Assembly: GCF_018449635.1 (NCBI RefSeq)
Contig: NZ_JAAVUV010000006.1
Location: 62,001 to 126,000 of the forward strand
Length of the DNA: 64,000 nt
Reading direction: 5' to 3'
Origin: Caballeronia sp. dw_276
GTDB lineage: Bacteria > Pseudomonadota > Gammaproteobacteria > Burkholderiales > Burkholderiaceae
The translations under genes were made by a program, and so were the position numbers. Within the stretch, counting starts at the first letter, position 1; every line of letters starts with the position of its first letter. The notes beneath the pieces were generated by a model that was not told where the DNA came from, did no database searches, and saw only the letters and a program-made list of their open reading frames with translations. Below are positions 8,502 to 17,824 of this stretch, in pieces.

Positions 8502-10241
8502 ATGTTCATTGACAGCCGAAATGTAGAGCAGAACGCCGTAGTGAAGACGACCGTCTGCATCATCGGGGCAGGGGTCGCGGGGATTACGCTCGCGCTCGAA
8601 ATGGATAAGCAAGGAATCGATACCGTCCTCCTGGAGAGTGGCGGTTACAAGCCGGACGATGCCACGCGCGATTTGTATCGCGGTGAGAACGTCGGCATTC
8701 CTTATACGTATGCCGACGGCAGCCGCAGCCGTTTTCTCGGCGGCAGCAGCAATTGCTGGGGCGGCTGGTGCCGTCCGCTCGATTCGTGGGACTTCGAAAA
8801 ACGCGATTGGGTCAACGACAGCGGCTGGCCTTTCGGACTCGACGAACTGCGTCCGTACTATGCCCGCACGCATGCGCTGCTCAAGCTTGGCGAAAATAAT
8901 TTCGATCCGGCGTATTGGGAAGCGGCTATTGGCCGGGACGACGTGAAGCGCCATCCGCTACCCAGCGGCACGGTGCGCGACACGATCTCGCAGTTCAGCC
9001 CACCGGTGCGTTTTGGCAAGGTGTACAAGGCTGTGCTCGGCGAGTCGTCGCATGTGCGGGTGTTCCTCAACGCGAACGCGATGAACATTGCCACGGAAAG
9101 CGAAGCCAAGCACGTTACGCAGATCGACGTAGGTACTTTGAGCGGCCGGCGATTTTCTGTCTCCGCCAAGATCTTCATTCTGGCGACGGGCGGTATCGAG
9201 AATGCGCGGTTGCTGCTTGCCTCGAACAAGGTGCAGGCGGAAGGCCTGGGTAACGGCAACGACATTGTCGGCCGGTACTTCATGGACCATCCGCGCACCA
9301 TGACGGGCAGCATCAAGTTCAAAAAACCGTGGGCGCGCAACAAGCTCTACGACATCAAGTATCACTATCAAAATGCATCGGTATCGGCGCACGGACAGTT
9401 CATCTCGTCGCAATTCGCGCTGACGCAAAAGGTGCTCGAGCGTGAGCGTCTGCTCAATGCGCGCGTGTGGTTCTACTCGATGTTCCGTGGCGAAAACACG
9501 GAAGGCGCCGAGGCGCTGATCCGATGCAAGCAGGCCGTGCTGCAAAAGGATCAGCCGGGATGGAGTGTTTCGCAGGACCTGCTGACCATGGCGATGCATC
9601 CTGTGGACACCGCGTGTTTCGGTCTTGCGCGATTGTTGCAGCCGCGTCCGCTCATTACCGACGTCAAGTTTCAGACGATCGTTGAAGCCGAACCGAACCG
9701 CAATAGCCGTGTAACGTTGTCGTCGCAGAAAGATGCGCTCGGCATGAATCGCGTGAAGGTGGACTGGCAACTGACCGAGCTGGTCAAGCGCACGTTCGAT
9801 CGCACCGTCACGCTGCTCGCGGAAGAAATGCAGCGCACGGGCGTGGCCGATGTCCAGCTCGACGAGCCGCTGGAAGGCAAGCCGTGGCCGGCGCAACTGG
9901 AAGGCACGTGGCATCACATGGGCACGACCCGCATGCACGATTCGCCGAAGCAAGGCGTGGTCGATCGCAATTGCCAGGTGCACGGCATGAGCAACTTGTT
10001 TATAGCGGGCAGTTCCGTATTTCCCACGGTCGGGGCGAATTTCCCGACCATCACGATTGCAGCAATGACCTTGCGGCTGTCGGAACATATTCTGAAGGCG
10101 TTGCGGGGTGAGGTTTCGCCACTGGCATCGGTGACATCGATTGGAGCCGGCGTCGAGCGCCGCGTATCTGAAGAGCCGATGTCATACGCTGCGTCGAAGC
10201 TGCATGCGCCTTCGGATCTTGCCTTCATGGCGAAGAAGTAG
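8502..10241 (+). CDS. GMC-family FAD-dependent oxidoreductase within the EPS locus
   Basis: A flavoprotein of 579 residues. The N-terminus has the ADP-binding loop IGAGVAGITLALEMD followed by an acidic strand end (LLESGG). Next come LGGSSNCWGGW, the FAD-proximal GMC block, and a mid-protein ATGGIENARLLL. The C-terminal GMC domain contains WHHMGTTRM and IAGSSVFPTVGANFP, with the His-Asn type active-site region. Such enzymes oxidise alcohols, sugars or polyols. No signal peptide is visible, so it acts in the cytoplasm. It sits between the acetyltransferase and a convergent GT4 gene, so it may oxidise a sugar or lipid-linked sugar for the polymer. The substrate is unknown. Confidence 0.87.
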   Translation: MFIDSRNVEQNAVVKTTVCIIGAGVAGITLALEMDKQGIDTVLLESGGYKPDDATRDLYRGENVGIPYTYADGSRSRFLGGSSNCWGGWCRPLDSWDFEKRDWVNDSGWPFGLDELRPYYARTHALLKLGENNFDPAYWEAAIGRDDVKRHPLPSGTVRDTISQFSPPVRFGKVYKAVLGESSHVRVFLNANAMNIATESEAKHVTQIDVGTLSGRRFSVSAKIFILATGGIENARLLLASNKVQAEGLGNGNDIVGRYFMDHPRTMTGSIKFKKPWARNKLYDIKYHYQNASVSAHGQFISSQFALTQKVLERERLLNARVWFYSMFRGENTEGAEALIRCKQAVLQKDQPGWSVSQDLLTMAMHPVDTACFGLARLLQPRPLITDVKFQTIVEAEPNRNSRVTLSSQKDALGMNRVKVDWQLTELVKRTFDRTVTLLAEEMQRTGVADVQLDEPLEGKPWPAQLEGTWHHMGTTRMHDSPKQGVVDRNCQVHGMSNLFIAGSSVFPTVGANFPTITIAAMTLRLSEHILKALRGEVSPLASVTSIGAGVERRVSEEPMSYAASKLHAPSDLAFMAKK

Positions 10242-10300
10242 GGCGGCTTGTTTATCGGACAGGTTTGGTTGTTTCTCCGATATTCGTAGCCGATTTAAGG

Positions 10301-10335
10301 AACCCGCCGATGGAGACATCGGCGGGTTTTCTTTT
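10301..10335 (+). terminator. Rho-independent terminator between convergent genes
   Basis: AACCCGCCGATG pairs with CATCGGCGGGTT around a short loop, followed by TTCTTTTG. It lies between the GMC gene and the convergent GT4 gene. The A-rich left flank lets it serve both strands. Confidence 0.8.
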
Positions 10336-10403
10336 GCTGGCGGGGGTATTTGTTGCGATGGGGGTTGGTGCCGGGTTCTTGCGCCCCGACAACCGTTAAG
10401 GCT

Positions 10404-11597
10404 CTATGCGGTCTGCACGCGTTTGTGCATGGTCTTTGCGCCTTCGCGCGCGCCTGCCTGCAATACGCGCAGCAAATCCTTCGACATTGCGTCGACGGTG
10501 AACCGGCGGTGGAACGTATCTTTTGCCTGGGCGCGCATCGCGGCGGCCAGCGATGGTTCGAGTTCCAACCATCGCGTGAGACTCGATACCGTGCCTTCCA
10601 CTGTGTCGGCTGCAACGAAACCCGCGCCGTCTGTTTCCACTTCGCGCCAGATGTTGACCTTGTCGGAGATGAGTGCCGGCAAGCCACAGCCCAGCGCCTC
10701 AGCCACTGCAATGCCAAAGTTCTCCTGATGCGAAGGCAAAACGAATGCATCGCTTGCCTGGAATGCGCCCCACTTCATGTCACCAAGCAGCATGCCAGTC
10801 CAGGTGATTCGATCCGCCACGCCAAGCTCAGTCGCGAGCTTTTGCAACGCCGGTGTCCAGTCGCCACCGTCCGGGCCGGCCATCACCAGATGCGCCCGTG
10901 GATCGATATCGCGGATCCGCGCGAATGCCTTGATCAGCAGATCGCAACCCTTCTTCTCATGGATGCGCCCAAGGAACAGCAAGAGGCGCTTGCCATCCAG
11001 TTCGGGATACGCGGCAAGGAACGCATCGCGTACCGATGCCGATGCGACCGGCGGCGGGTTGGTGCCGAACGCCACGACTTCTTCATTCGCCTTGTACAAA
11101 CGGAACGATTGCCGCGCGAGCATGCGTTCTTCTTCGGCGGTGAACAGCACGCGCCGTGCATCGCGCAAAACGCGATATTCCGCCCACGGCCAATAGAGCG
11201 CCTTCTTCAAATGCTTCAGCGGATAAGTGCGCTTGAACCACGGGTCCAGCATGCCGTGCGGGAACACGTAGTACGGCACCTGCATGGCATGCAGCGCTTT
11301 CCATGCGCCGTAGCTGTGGTATTGCCACAAGCCGTTGATGATGACGGCATCGAAGCGGGCGGCGTTCTGCTTGAGCCACGGCACGAGGTTCGGCGTCAGG
11401 CCGTAGTTGCCCTTCGATGGACCCAGCGCGTGCACGGTCAGCGGAAACGCGGCGAGCCAGGGCGCAGCGGGGTCATCGAGTGTGACGACTTCCACTTCGT
11501 GACCCAGCGCCGCCATGTTGATGCCGCTTTGACGCACGCCTTCGGTCGGGCCTCCCGCACGCGGGTCGATAGTCGATAACAGATGCAGGATCTTCAT
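10404..11597 (-). CDS. Glycosyltransferase family 4
   Basis: A 397-residue GT4 enzyme, predicted to extend the EPS repeat unit. The N-terminus, KILHLLSTIDPRAGGPTEGVRQ, is typical of this fold, with a glycine-rich acceptor loop. The donor site is marked by LLFLGRIHEKKGCDLLI and by LPSHQENFGIAVAEALGCGLPAL, which carries the E-x7-E pair. The stretch YYVFPHGMLDPW is common in Burkholderiales EPS transferases. It is the downstream member of a minus-strand pair with the Wzy-like gene, 53 bases after that gene's stop, so the two are probably co-transcribed. Sugar specificity is unknown. Confidence 0.9.
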   Translation of the reverse strand: MKILHLLSTIDPRAGGPTEGVRQSGINMAALGHEVEVVTLDDPAAPWLAAFPLTVHALGPSKGNYGLTPNLVPWLKQNAARFDAVIINGLWQYHSYGAWKALHAMQVPYYVFPHGMLDPWFKRTYPLKHLKKALYWPWAEYRVLRDARRVLFTAEEERMLARQSFRLYKANEEVVAFGTNPPPVASASVRDAFLAAYPELDGKRLLLFLGRIHEKKGCDLLIKAFARIRDIDPRAHLVMAGPDGGDWTPALQKLATELGVADRITWTGMLLGDMKWGAFQASDAFVLPSHQENFGIAVAEALGCGLPALISDKVNIWREVETDGAGFVAADTVEGTVSSLTRWLELEPSLAAAMRAQAKDTFHRRFTVDAMSKDLLRVLQAGAREGAKTMHKRVQTA

Positions 11598-11650
11598 TGC
11601 CAGGCGCGCTCGATGATGAATCGTATCAATTGATAAAAGCCGCCTGCGCC

Positions 11651-13099
11651 CTATGCCGACGTGAAGCGCGACAGCGCATCACGATTCTCTTCAAGCGCGG
11701 ACACGTGGCCCGTCGGGTGCATCGGCATGGACACGGGAGTGCCCGCCGGTGCAGGCGCGGGCGTTCCGGGACGACGTTTCTTCGGCATGCCGCGTGCCGC
11801 GGCGAGTTCGGCGTTGCGAACCTTCATTGCGTACGAAAGGCGCGTGTAGGTCGCAACGAGCAAGCCGAGAGCGACGCCAAACACAAGACCCGAATAACGC
11901 GGACCGAGCGGATTGCCGCCAATCGACGTTGCTGGCAACGCGGCGAGCAACAACAGCGAGCGTCCCATGACCGGCAGGTAGAGCAGGTCGGGCGCGCGCC
12001 GGCGCCATACACGATATGCAAAGCCGCCCATCGCCAGCGCGAAGAGGATCGCAAGCGGCATCCAGAGGCCGAACATCAGGCCGCCGGCAAATAGTTGATA
12101 CACCCAGAAATTGTGGCCCGCCGCAAACTCGCGGATCGCGTAAAAGTCCTTCTTGGAGAACTGGCCGGCAAGGTAGGGCAGGTAGTCCGGCGAGTAGTGA
12201 TAGACCGCGCCGTAGCCTCTCCCCGCGATCAGCGCCGAGGGTGTCGACGTGACCTGGTCGTACTGGTCCTTCATCTCGGCCAGGCGGGTGATCGTGGTCG
12301 GGTCGCGGCCGGAAGTCGTCTCTTTCGAGGCGAAGATGCGCTGCGTCCAGTGATCGGCGACTTCGGGGAAGAACATGGCGGCACCGGCCGTCATCACGCC
12401 GATCAACACCCCGGTCATGATGGCGCGCATGCCTGCCCGGACCAGATGGCGCGGCGAAGGCGCCGACAGCCACGTAGCAAACAGAAACAGCACGACGGTG
12501 CCCACCAGCAAGCTGCGCGTGACGCTCAGCAATTCGATCAGGATCGTGCCGAGGAAGATCGCGAGCGTGAATTTCGTAATGCGTTTTGCGACCACGAACT
12601 GGTGCAGGATGACGCCTTGCAAACCAAGAAACGTCACCGATACGATCCGGTAGCGCACGTCGTCGAGCGGACCGCCGCTCGTCACCATGCCGTACACGAA
12701 ACTGAAAACGAGCGAGATGACCATCGACCAGAAGATCGCTTTTTCGAAGGCCGCAAGACGGTCGCCTTCCCATGGCCGGCATGCGGCGAGATAGCCGAGC
12801 AGGAACAAGCCGAAGGGCAGCAAGGTACGCAGATAGTTGCCGAAGTCGTTGCCTTGCAGGAGCTGCGCAACAATGCTGCCGACCACCGTCATGATGGTCG
12901 CTGCAGTGATGATCGAGCGGAACCTGGAACGGCGTGTGAAGCTCGGCGCGATCAGCCAGAGCACCACGCCCGCGCCTATCACCGGCAGCGTCATGAGCAC
13001 CTGTATCACGTGGCTGCCTGCGTCTTCCGCGGCCTTGTAGTCCAGCGAAAGCGGGATTAAAAACAGCCAGATCCACAAGTTCGTATATTTGTTGCGCAT
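11651..13099 (-). CDS. O-antigen ligase/polymerase-like membrane protein (Wzy candidate)
   Basis: A polytopic inner-membrane protein of 482 residues with about ten or more hydrophobic segments. It has a large periplasmic loop near the middle (from about FPEVADHW to AAGHNFWVYQLF), the layout of Wzy polymerases and WaaL ligases. The ATG at 13099 (MRNKYTNLWIWLF) places the first membrane segment at the N-terminus and has GAGAGA upstream. The frame runs on to 13195, but that extension is polar and unlikely. The last 50 residues are Pro/Ala-rich and cytoplasmic. Context (GT4 enzymes, flippase, Wzc kinase) favours a polymerase. Sequence alone cannot separate polymerase from ligase. Confidence 0.78.
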   Translation of the reverse strand: MRNKYTNLWIWLFLIPLSLDYKAAEDAGSHVIQVLMTLPVIGAGVVLWLIAPSFTRRSRFRSIITAATIMTVVGSIVAQLLQGNDFGNYLRTLLPFGLFLLGYLAACRPWEGDRLAAFEKAIFWSMVISLVFSFVYGMVTSGGPLDDVRYRIVSVTFLGLQGVILHQFVVAKRITKFTLAIFLGTILIELLSVTRSLLVGTVVLFLFATWLSAPSPRHLVRAGMRAIMTGVLIGVMTAGAAMFFPEVADHWTQRIFASKETTSGRDPTTITRLAEMKDQYDQVTSTPSALIAGRGYGAVYHYSPDYLPYLAGQFSKKDFYAIREFAAGHNFWVYQLFAGGLMFGLWMPLAILFALAMGGFAYRVWRRRAPDLLYLPVMGRSLLLLAALPATSIGGNPLGPRYSGLVFGVALGLLVATYTRLSYAMKVRNAELAAARGMPKKRRPGTPAPAPAGTPVSMPMHPTGHVSALEENRDALSRFTSA

Positions 13100-13754
13100 G
13101 GCGGGTCTCTCTTCGACTCTCAGTTTTTGAGGCTTCGCTTCAAGGCGCGGCTGATGAATTCGGGCTTGGGCGTGCAAAGCGGATTTGTTGGCCAAGCATG
13201 CGGCAACCGATGGGTTCCTTCCGTTGCATGTATCGCATAGCGTCTTCGAAACCGCGGGAAGAATGTCACATGGGTGCGCGAACGAACATTCGTTTTCATC
13301 GCTGTGAACTGTTCCCGCACGTCACTTTCGCTCAATGCAAGCCGATGGCCGAAACTGCTCGCTGGAATATAGCAGTGGCCGAATCGGCTGCATCGGGACA
13401 GGCGGTTAAGCACTAATCTTCGTCGTGAATCAACGGAGCGCGGTATGTGCACCGCCGCACGCAGGTCGCTGAACCAGCGCCTTTCCTTGGCCTTTCAACG
13501 GCGCGCACATTTGCGCAATGCAATGTCCGTCGGATGCCTTGCGAAACCCTTGCGTGCGGCGCGCCGCATTGGCTGTCCGTCAACGGCGTGATGTTGGCGG
13601 ATGAAACCGGACCGGTGAGGAGAATATTCAGGGACCGCCAGATCGATTGGTTCGTCGGGCGGTTTTGCCTGCGAATTGAACAGATAAGTCAGGAAATAAC
13701 TACCGAGCATCAGGTCGGAAATGCGGAGCGAACGCCGCAGCAAAGGGGATCACC
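13100..13754. other. Intergenic region, 655 bases, between divergent genes
   Basis: This lies between the Wzy-like gene (minus) and an acyltransferase (plus), so promoters for both should be here. Frames in it (for example 13447-13845, which runs into the acyltransferase in another frame) show no protein family. A GAATATAG motif near 13365 could be a minus-strand -10 element, but it has no matching -35. No other structure was recognised. Confidence 0.55.
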
Positions 13755-14903
13755 ATGGGCTTGTTCGGCACACCACGTACACAACAAACATCGAACAGGA
13801 CGATCGAGCTCGACTTCGTCCGCGGCATCGCGATCATCGCCGTGATGGGCTTTCACTTTCACTCTGTCAAGACCGGCTACTGGTTCATCAGCGCGATTGA
13901 ATACCCGCTGAAGAGTTTTGGCCGCGAGGGCGTCAATCTGTTTTTCACGCTCAGCGGTTTTCTCGTTGGCGGCCTTTTGCTCAAGCAATATTCCGAGCAC
14001 GGACGCATTGACGCGTGGCGCTTCATCATTCGACGAATCTTCAAGATCTGGCCCGCGTATTACGTGCTGATCCTGTTTCATCTGTTCGCCGGACGTCACC
14101 CCACGGACACGTTCCTGTTCCAGAACCTGACCCACTTGCAGAACTATCTGGGCACGTCGATCAGCCAGACCTGGAGTCTGGCCGTCGAAGAACATTTCTA
14201 CCTGTTCCTGCCCGCGCTGCTGCTTGTTTTCGTACGGTTCAAGGTAGGCGTGAACGCGATCATCGGGACGTTGCTGTCCATTTGCGGCATCGTGCTCCTG
14301 GCGCGTTGCGCGGTGGTATCGAATGGAGATGTTGACGCCGCGTTCTTCCAGACGCAGTACCGCATAGACAGCTTGCTGTTCGGCGTGATCCTCGCCGCGT
14401 TCTACTGGATGAAGCCGGACGTCTACAAGAAATTCGCCGATAAAAAATGGCTGCTGCTCAGCATGGTGGCCGTGCTGATTGCGTGGCTCGTGCTGGGAAC
14501 GACGCACATTGCCCTCGATGAAAGCATCGGTTTCACGATTCAGGCGATCGGTTTCACCGCTGCCATTGTGCTTGCGATCGAATATTCGAAGGGCATTCGC
14601 GACTCGCTGCTTTATCGTGGCGTGGCGTGGATCGGCGTGTATTCGTATGGCATCTATCTCTGGCATTCGTTGGCGCTTGCACCGGCCGACATCCTCATCC
14701 GCAAAACCGCCGCAATGCACGTGCCGCCGCTTGCCGCGTGGTTCATCGTACTGGCGGCGCAGTTCTGCATTGCGATCGTGATCGGTTACGTGACCACGCG
14801 CGCGGTCGAGTTCCCGTTCCTCAAGATCCGGGATGCACTGTTCCCGGCCAAGCAACGCAAGGGCGAAATGGAAGTGCCGGTGGTGAGCACTCACGTGTCC
14901 TGA
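13755..14903 (+). CDS. Acyltransferase-3 family membrane protein (polysaccharide O-acetyltransferase)
   Basis: An integral-membrane acyltransferase of 382 residues (OafA/NodX/WcaH-type fold, Pfam Acyl_transf_3) expected to O-acylate the polymer or its lipid-linked precursor. Typical marks are the first helix IELDFVRGIAIIAVMGFHFH with the conserved Arg and His, EGVNLFFTLSGFL, and WSLAVEEHFYLFLPALLL. About ten membrane helices follow. The start has AAAGGGG upstream. It is followed by a hairpin and then a second protein of the same family, so two acyl decorations are likely. Confidence 0.9.
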   Translation: MGLFGTPRTQQTSNRTIELDFVRGIAIIAVMGFHFHSVKTGYWFISAIEYPLKSFGREGVNLFFTLSGFLVGGLLLKQYSEHGRIDAWRFIIRRIFKIWPAYYVLILFHLFAGRHPTDTFLFQNLTHLQNYLGTSISQTWSLAVEEHFYLFLPALLLVFVRFKVGVNAIIGTLLSICGIVLLARCAVVSNGDVDAAFFQTQYRIDSLLFGVILAAFYWMKPDVYKKFADKKWLLLSMVAVLIAWLVLGTTHIALDESIGFTIQAIGFTAAIVLAIEYSKGIRDSLLYRGVAWIGVYSYGIYLWHSLALAPADILIRKTAAMHVPPLAAWFIVLAAQFCIAIVIGYVTTRAVEFPFLKIRDALFPAKQRKGEMEVPVVSTHVS

Positions 14904-14914
14904 GCGTGTCGACT

Positions 14915-14960
14915 GAAACCGCGCAGCAAGCATTGGCGCAACGCGGTTTCCTCTCCTCTT
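14915..14960 (+). terminator. Possible terminator after first acyltransferase
   Basis: GAAACCGCG (14915-14923) pairs with CGCGGTTTC (14942-14950) around an 18-base loop, followed by the pyrimidine run CTCTCCTCTTTCC. The loop is long and the U-tract is broken by C, so strength is uncertain. Confidence 0.5.
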
Positions 14961-15072
14961 TCCGATAGTCCGAACAGCCCGGGCAACACGCCCGAGCCGT
15001 GTCAACTTGTGGCGCGATGCCGACCATGGAAGCACTTCATTACTGTTGCGCGAAAGCCGCGAGGACACACCT

Positions 15073-16251
15073 ATGACCGCGCACGCTCGCATTGCCGCGC
15101 TCGATGCAGGCCGCTCGCTTGCCGTGATTGGCGTGATTGCCGTTCATCTTGCGCCATGGATGGTGACGAGTCCGGTATGGCTCGATACGCTCGCCAATCT
15201 CGGGCAATACGGCGTGCAGTGTTTTTTCGTGATCAGCGCAATCACAATTTTTGCATCGATAGAACATGATGCCGAACGTCTCGGGGCCACACGCGAAGTG
15301 CTGCGTAACTTCTATGTGAAGCGTATTGCTCGCATTGCGCCGCTTTATTACCTCGCGATCTTCGGTTATACGAGCATCGAATTCGTGCTGCATTTCGCGC
15401 ACAGTCATATACAGACACCGCACGATCTCTCCGATGTCTTCCTGAACATGCTTTTCCTGCATGCATGGTTTCCATCGGCGACGGATAGCGTGGTTCCGGG
15501 TGGCTGGTCCATCGGCGTGGAGATGTTCTTTTACATGGTCGCACCGGCGCTCGTGTTCGTGTGCCGGACAATGCGCGGCCTGGTCATGGTGTCGCTGCTG
15601 ACCGCGCTTTTTGCGCTCGCGTGCTGGTACTTCGGCGCATGCGACGGGGGTCCCGCGTGCCGTGTGGTGAACAACGAGTTCTTCTATTTTTGGCCGCCGA
15701 TGCAACTGCCGTGTTTCATCGTTGGATTCTGGGTCTGGCGGCTTGGAAGGGACTATCTCGTTGGCGACAACAGACTCTCTTCACGTGCTTGCGTGAGGCT
15801 TGCGGCAGGCGGGATCGCCGCGTTGATTGCATTGTTCTTCGCCGGCACAGGCCGCGGCATGGCGCATGGAGTGGCGCCTACCTTTGCCGCGCTCGCAACT
15901 GCCGCGTTGATGCTGTTGTTGACGCGTGTTCCGCTGAAGCTTTTGAAAGCGCCGGCATCGGTGATGCTCGGGAAATACAGCTTCGGCATCTATGTATGGC
16001 ATTTCATCGCGATACTCGGCGTGCGCGCCGTTGTCAGGCTCGACGCCGTGGATGACTTCGCCGAAGACCATGCGGTCCTGGTTTTCGCGGTATCGATGAT
16101 CGCGGCCACGGCCTTGGCGTTCATTGGCGCGAAGATTACATTACGACGCGTCGAAGAGCCGTGTGCACGATGGGTCCGCGAATGGCTGGGCCGCGACCCG
16201 GCGCGCGCGCCCGCAAGAAGTATTGCAGTGGACGGCACCGAGGGCGTTTGA
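15073..16251 (+). CDS. Second acyltransferase-3 family membrane protein
   Basis: A 392-residue integral-membrane acyltransferase of the same broad family as its neighbour, but divergent from it. The signature parts are LDAGRSLAVIGVIAVHLAPW (Arg and His on helix 1), YGVQCFFVISAITIF and WSIGVEMFFYMVAPALVF. The ATG at 15073 has GAGGA about 7 bases upstream. Helices continue to the C-terminus, followed by a short Arg/Ala-rich tail. It ends 5 bases before a convergent glycosyltransferase. It may add acetyl or another short acyl group at a different sugar position from the first enzyme. Confidence 0.87.
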   Translation: MTAHARIAALDAGRSLAVIGVIAVHLAPWMVTSPVWLDTLANLGQYGVQCFFVISAITIFASIEHDAERLGATREVLRNFYVKRIARIAPLYYLAIFGYTSIEFVLHFAHSHIQTPHDLSDVFLNMLFLHAWFPSATDSVVPGGWSIGVEMFFYMVAPALVFVCRTMRGLVMVSLLTALFALACWYFGACDGGPACRVVNNEFFYFWPPMQLPCFIVGFWVWRLGRDYLVGDNRLSSRACVRLAAGGIAALIALFFAGTGRGMAHGVAPTFAALATAALMLLLTRVPLKLLKAPASVMLGKYSFGIYVWHFIAILGVRAVVRLDAVDDFAEDHAVLVFAVSMIAATALAFIGAKITLRRVEEPCARWVREWLGRDPARAPARSIAVDGTEGV

Positions 16252-16256
16252 GTTGC

Positions 16257-17462
16257 TCAGACGATGGCTTGCCTGAGCGTCTGCTTGAATTCGCTCAGCG
16301 TGTTGCGTTCGAGCAGATGTGGCGCGCGAACCGCCGCTTGCGTGCGCGTTTCAAACACTTGATCGAGCGCCCGGTTGATCGATGTAACTGACAGATCCTG
16401 CACCACCGGCCCCAGCTCGCCCGTACGACAAAACCAGCCGATCAATCCATCCGCCGTCGCGATCACCGGCTTGCCGAAACGGTACGCCTGCACGAGCACG
16501 CCGCTCATGCCGTAATGGCCTTTGTAGCCGAGCCACACGACGTCGCAGGCGGAAAACAAATCGAGCTCTTCTTCAGCGGTGACGAAACGATCGATGAAAA
16601 CCGGCGCCGGAGACAACGCGCTTGCTCGCGAAAAGAATGCGCGGATTTCTTCGTCCTGAGCGCCCGCAACCACGAGCGTCGGCTTGTCCGCATCTTTTCT
16701 CTCGGCCAATGCGGCGGCGAGTTCCTGAATGCCCTTGCGCTCGGTGATCGCGCCATACACGAGCACGTGCTTGCCCGCGCCCAGGCCCAGTCGCTGACGT
16801 GCGATGGCGGGTTCGGTCGCCCGGGCATCGGGGAACGGATCGGCGAGATACTGCACGGCCGCACCGCGCTTCGCCTGATACCGGTCGCGCTGGCCAGGCG
16901 TTCCCGCGCACCATTCGGTGAGCGTCGGATCGATGGTCAACAGGGTTTTCAGCCCCCGCGTTTGGATCGCGCGCCGGAAGAGCTGCGCTTTGACGCCGTT
17001 CAACATCGGTTCGCGCGGCGCTCTTACGCCGACCTTCGCGTGATGAAAATTGGCGCGCATCGTGATGCCGACCCACGGCGTCGCGCCAAACGGCGAACCG
17101 GTGAAGGGCAGCGAGTAAAAGAAATAATCGATGTAAGGCACCACCACGAGCGAGACCTTGCGGCCCTGGCTGGCAATGCTGAAAGCGTGTTTGAAATCGC
17201 GGAAAAAACGCACGTAACTGACCTTCGCGAAACCTTTCCTGCTATGCACGAGCGGCGCCACGAACTGGATCTGAAGCTCGGGCCGGTTCTCTTGTGCAAT
17301 GCGTTTGCTGAGCGAATGTTCCGCGTTTGCGGGGTCGGTCACGATCACGCACCGGTATCCAGCCTCCCCGTAAGCCGCTGCGGCCCACTCGGCATATCTC
17401 CACCGATGCCCGGTGAAATTCGGTTCGATAATCAGAACGGTATCCCGCGTGTCATTGGCCAT
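16257..17462 (-). CDS. Glycosyltransferase (GT4-like)
   Basis: A 401-residue protein with a GT-B fold layout. The N-terminus, VLIIEPNFTGHRWRYAEWAA, has the glycine-containing loop seen in GT4 enzymes of capsule loci. The donor half includes VLVYGAITERKGIQELAAAL and a degenerate C-terminal motif (YGMSGVLVQAYRFGKPVIA) where the usual E-x7-E is altered, so it is a divergent member. It is a lone minus-strand gene between a convergent acyltransferase and a divergent flippase, with a 362-base gap upstream. A role in EPS repeat-unit assembly is inferred from context. Confidence 0.83.
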   Translation of the reverse strand: MANDTRDTVLIIEPNFTGHRWRYAEWAAAAYGEAGYRCVIVTDPANAEHSLSKRIAQENRPELQIQFVAPLVHSRKGFAKVSYVRFFRDFKHAFSIASQGRKVSLVVVPYIDYFFYSLPFTGSPFGATPWVGITMRANFHHAKVGVRAPREPMLNGVKAQLFRRAIQTRGLKTLLTIDPTLTEWCAGTPGQRDRYQAKRGAAVQYLADPFPDARATEPAIARQRLGLGAGKHVLVYGAITERKGIQELAAALAERKDADKPTLVVAGAQDEEIRAFFSRASALSPAPVFIDRFVTAEEELDLFSACDVVWLGYKGHYGMSGVLVQAYRFGKPVIATADGLIGWFCRTGELGPVVQDLSVTSINRALDQVFETRTQAAVRAPHLLERNTLSEFKQTLRQAIV

Positions 17463-17824
17463 GGTCTATTTTTATCGAAATCGTACAAAAGGTCGTGTTG
17501 TTCGGGCGGTAAGACGCAGAACGCCGGCGTAATCGCGCACAACATGTAGTCAAGACGCCAGGGTATCGGCGAATAACGGCAACACTAGCACTGCAGCAAG
17601 TTTTGGAAGCGCCAAAACGTAGGGTATTCCTCTGGCGAAAAAAGACAGTGAGCCAGCGTACACGAGGGCCGATATCGACTACGAGATGGCGCACAACACA
17701 TTGCGTGGCACGTTACCTTTGCGGGAAACCCTGGGCAAACATCGCTAATGAAAAGTCAAGTCCGGCCGGCAATCCATTTGTCGTGCTCTAAATACAAAAA
17801 ACCGACCCGACGCGAGGAATGTCT
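17463..17824. other. Intergenic region, about 360 bases, divergent promoters expected
   Basis: This lies between a minus-strand glycosyltransferase and the plus-strand flippase. No gene is seen. A sigma-54-like string at 17706-17722 has the wrong GG-to-GC spacing and was rejected. GAGGA at 17814-17818 is the flippase ribosome binding site. Confidence 0.55.

Noticed and set aside
13447..13845. 132-residue plus-strand frame upstream of the first acyltransferase
   Set aside because: Runs into the acyltransferase gene in another frame, has no recognisable motif and no good ribosome binding site.
13710..15092. 460-residue minus-strand frame opposite the acyltransferase
   Set aside because: Antisense shadow; the plus-strand product has clear acyltransferase-3 motifs.
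17706..17722. Sigma-54-like string TGGCACGTTACCTTTGC before the flippase gene
   Set aside because: GG and GC are 12 bases apart instead of 10; RpoN promoters rarely tolerate this.
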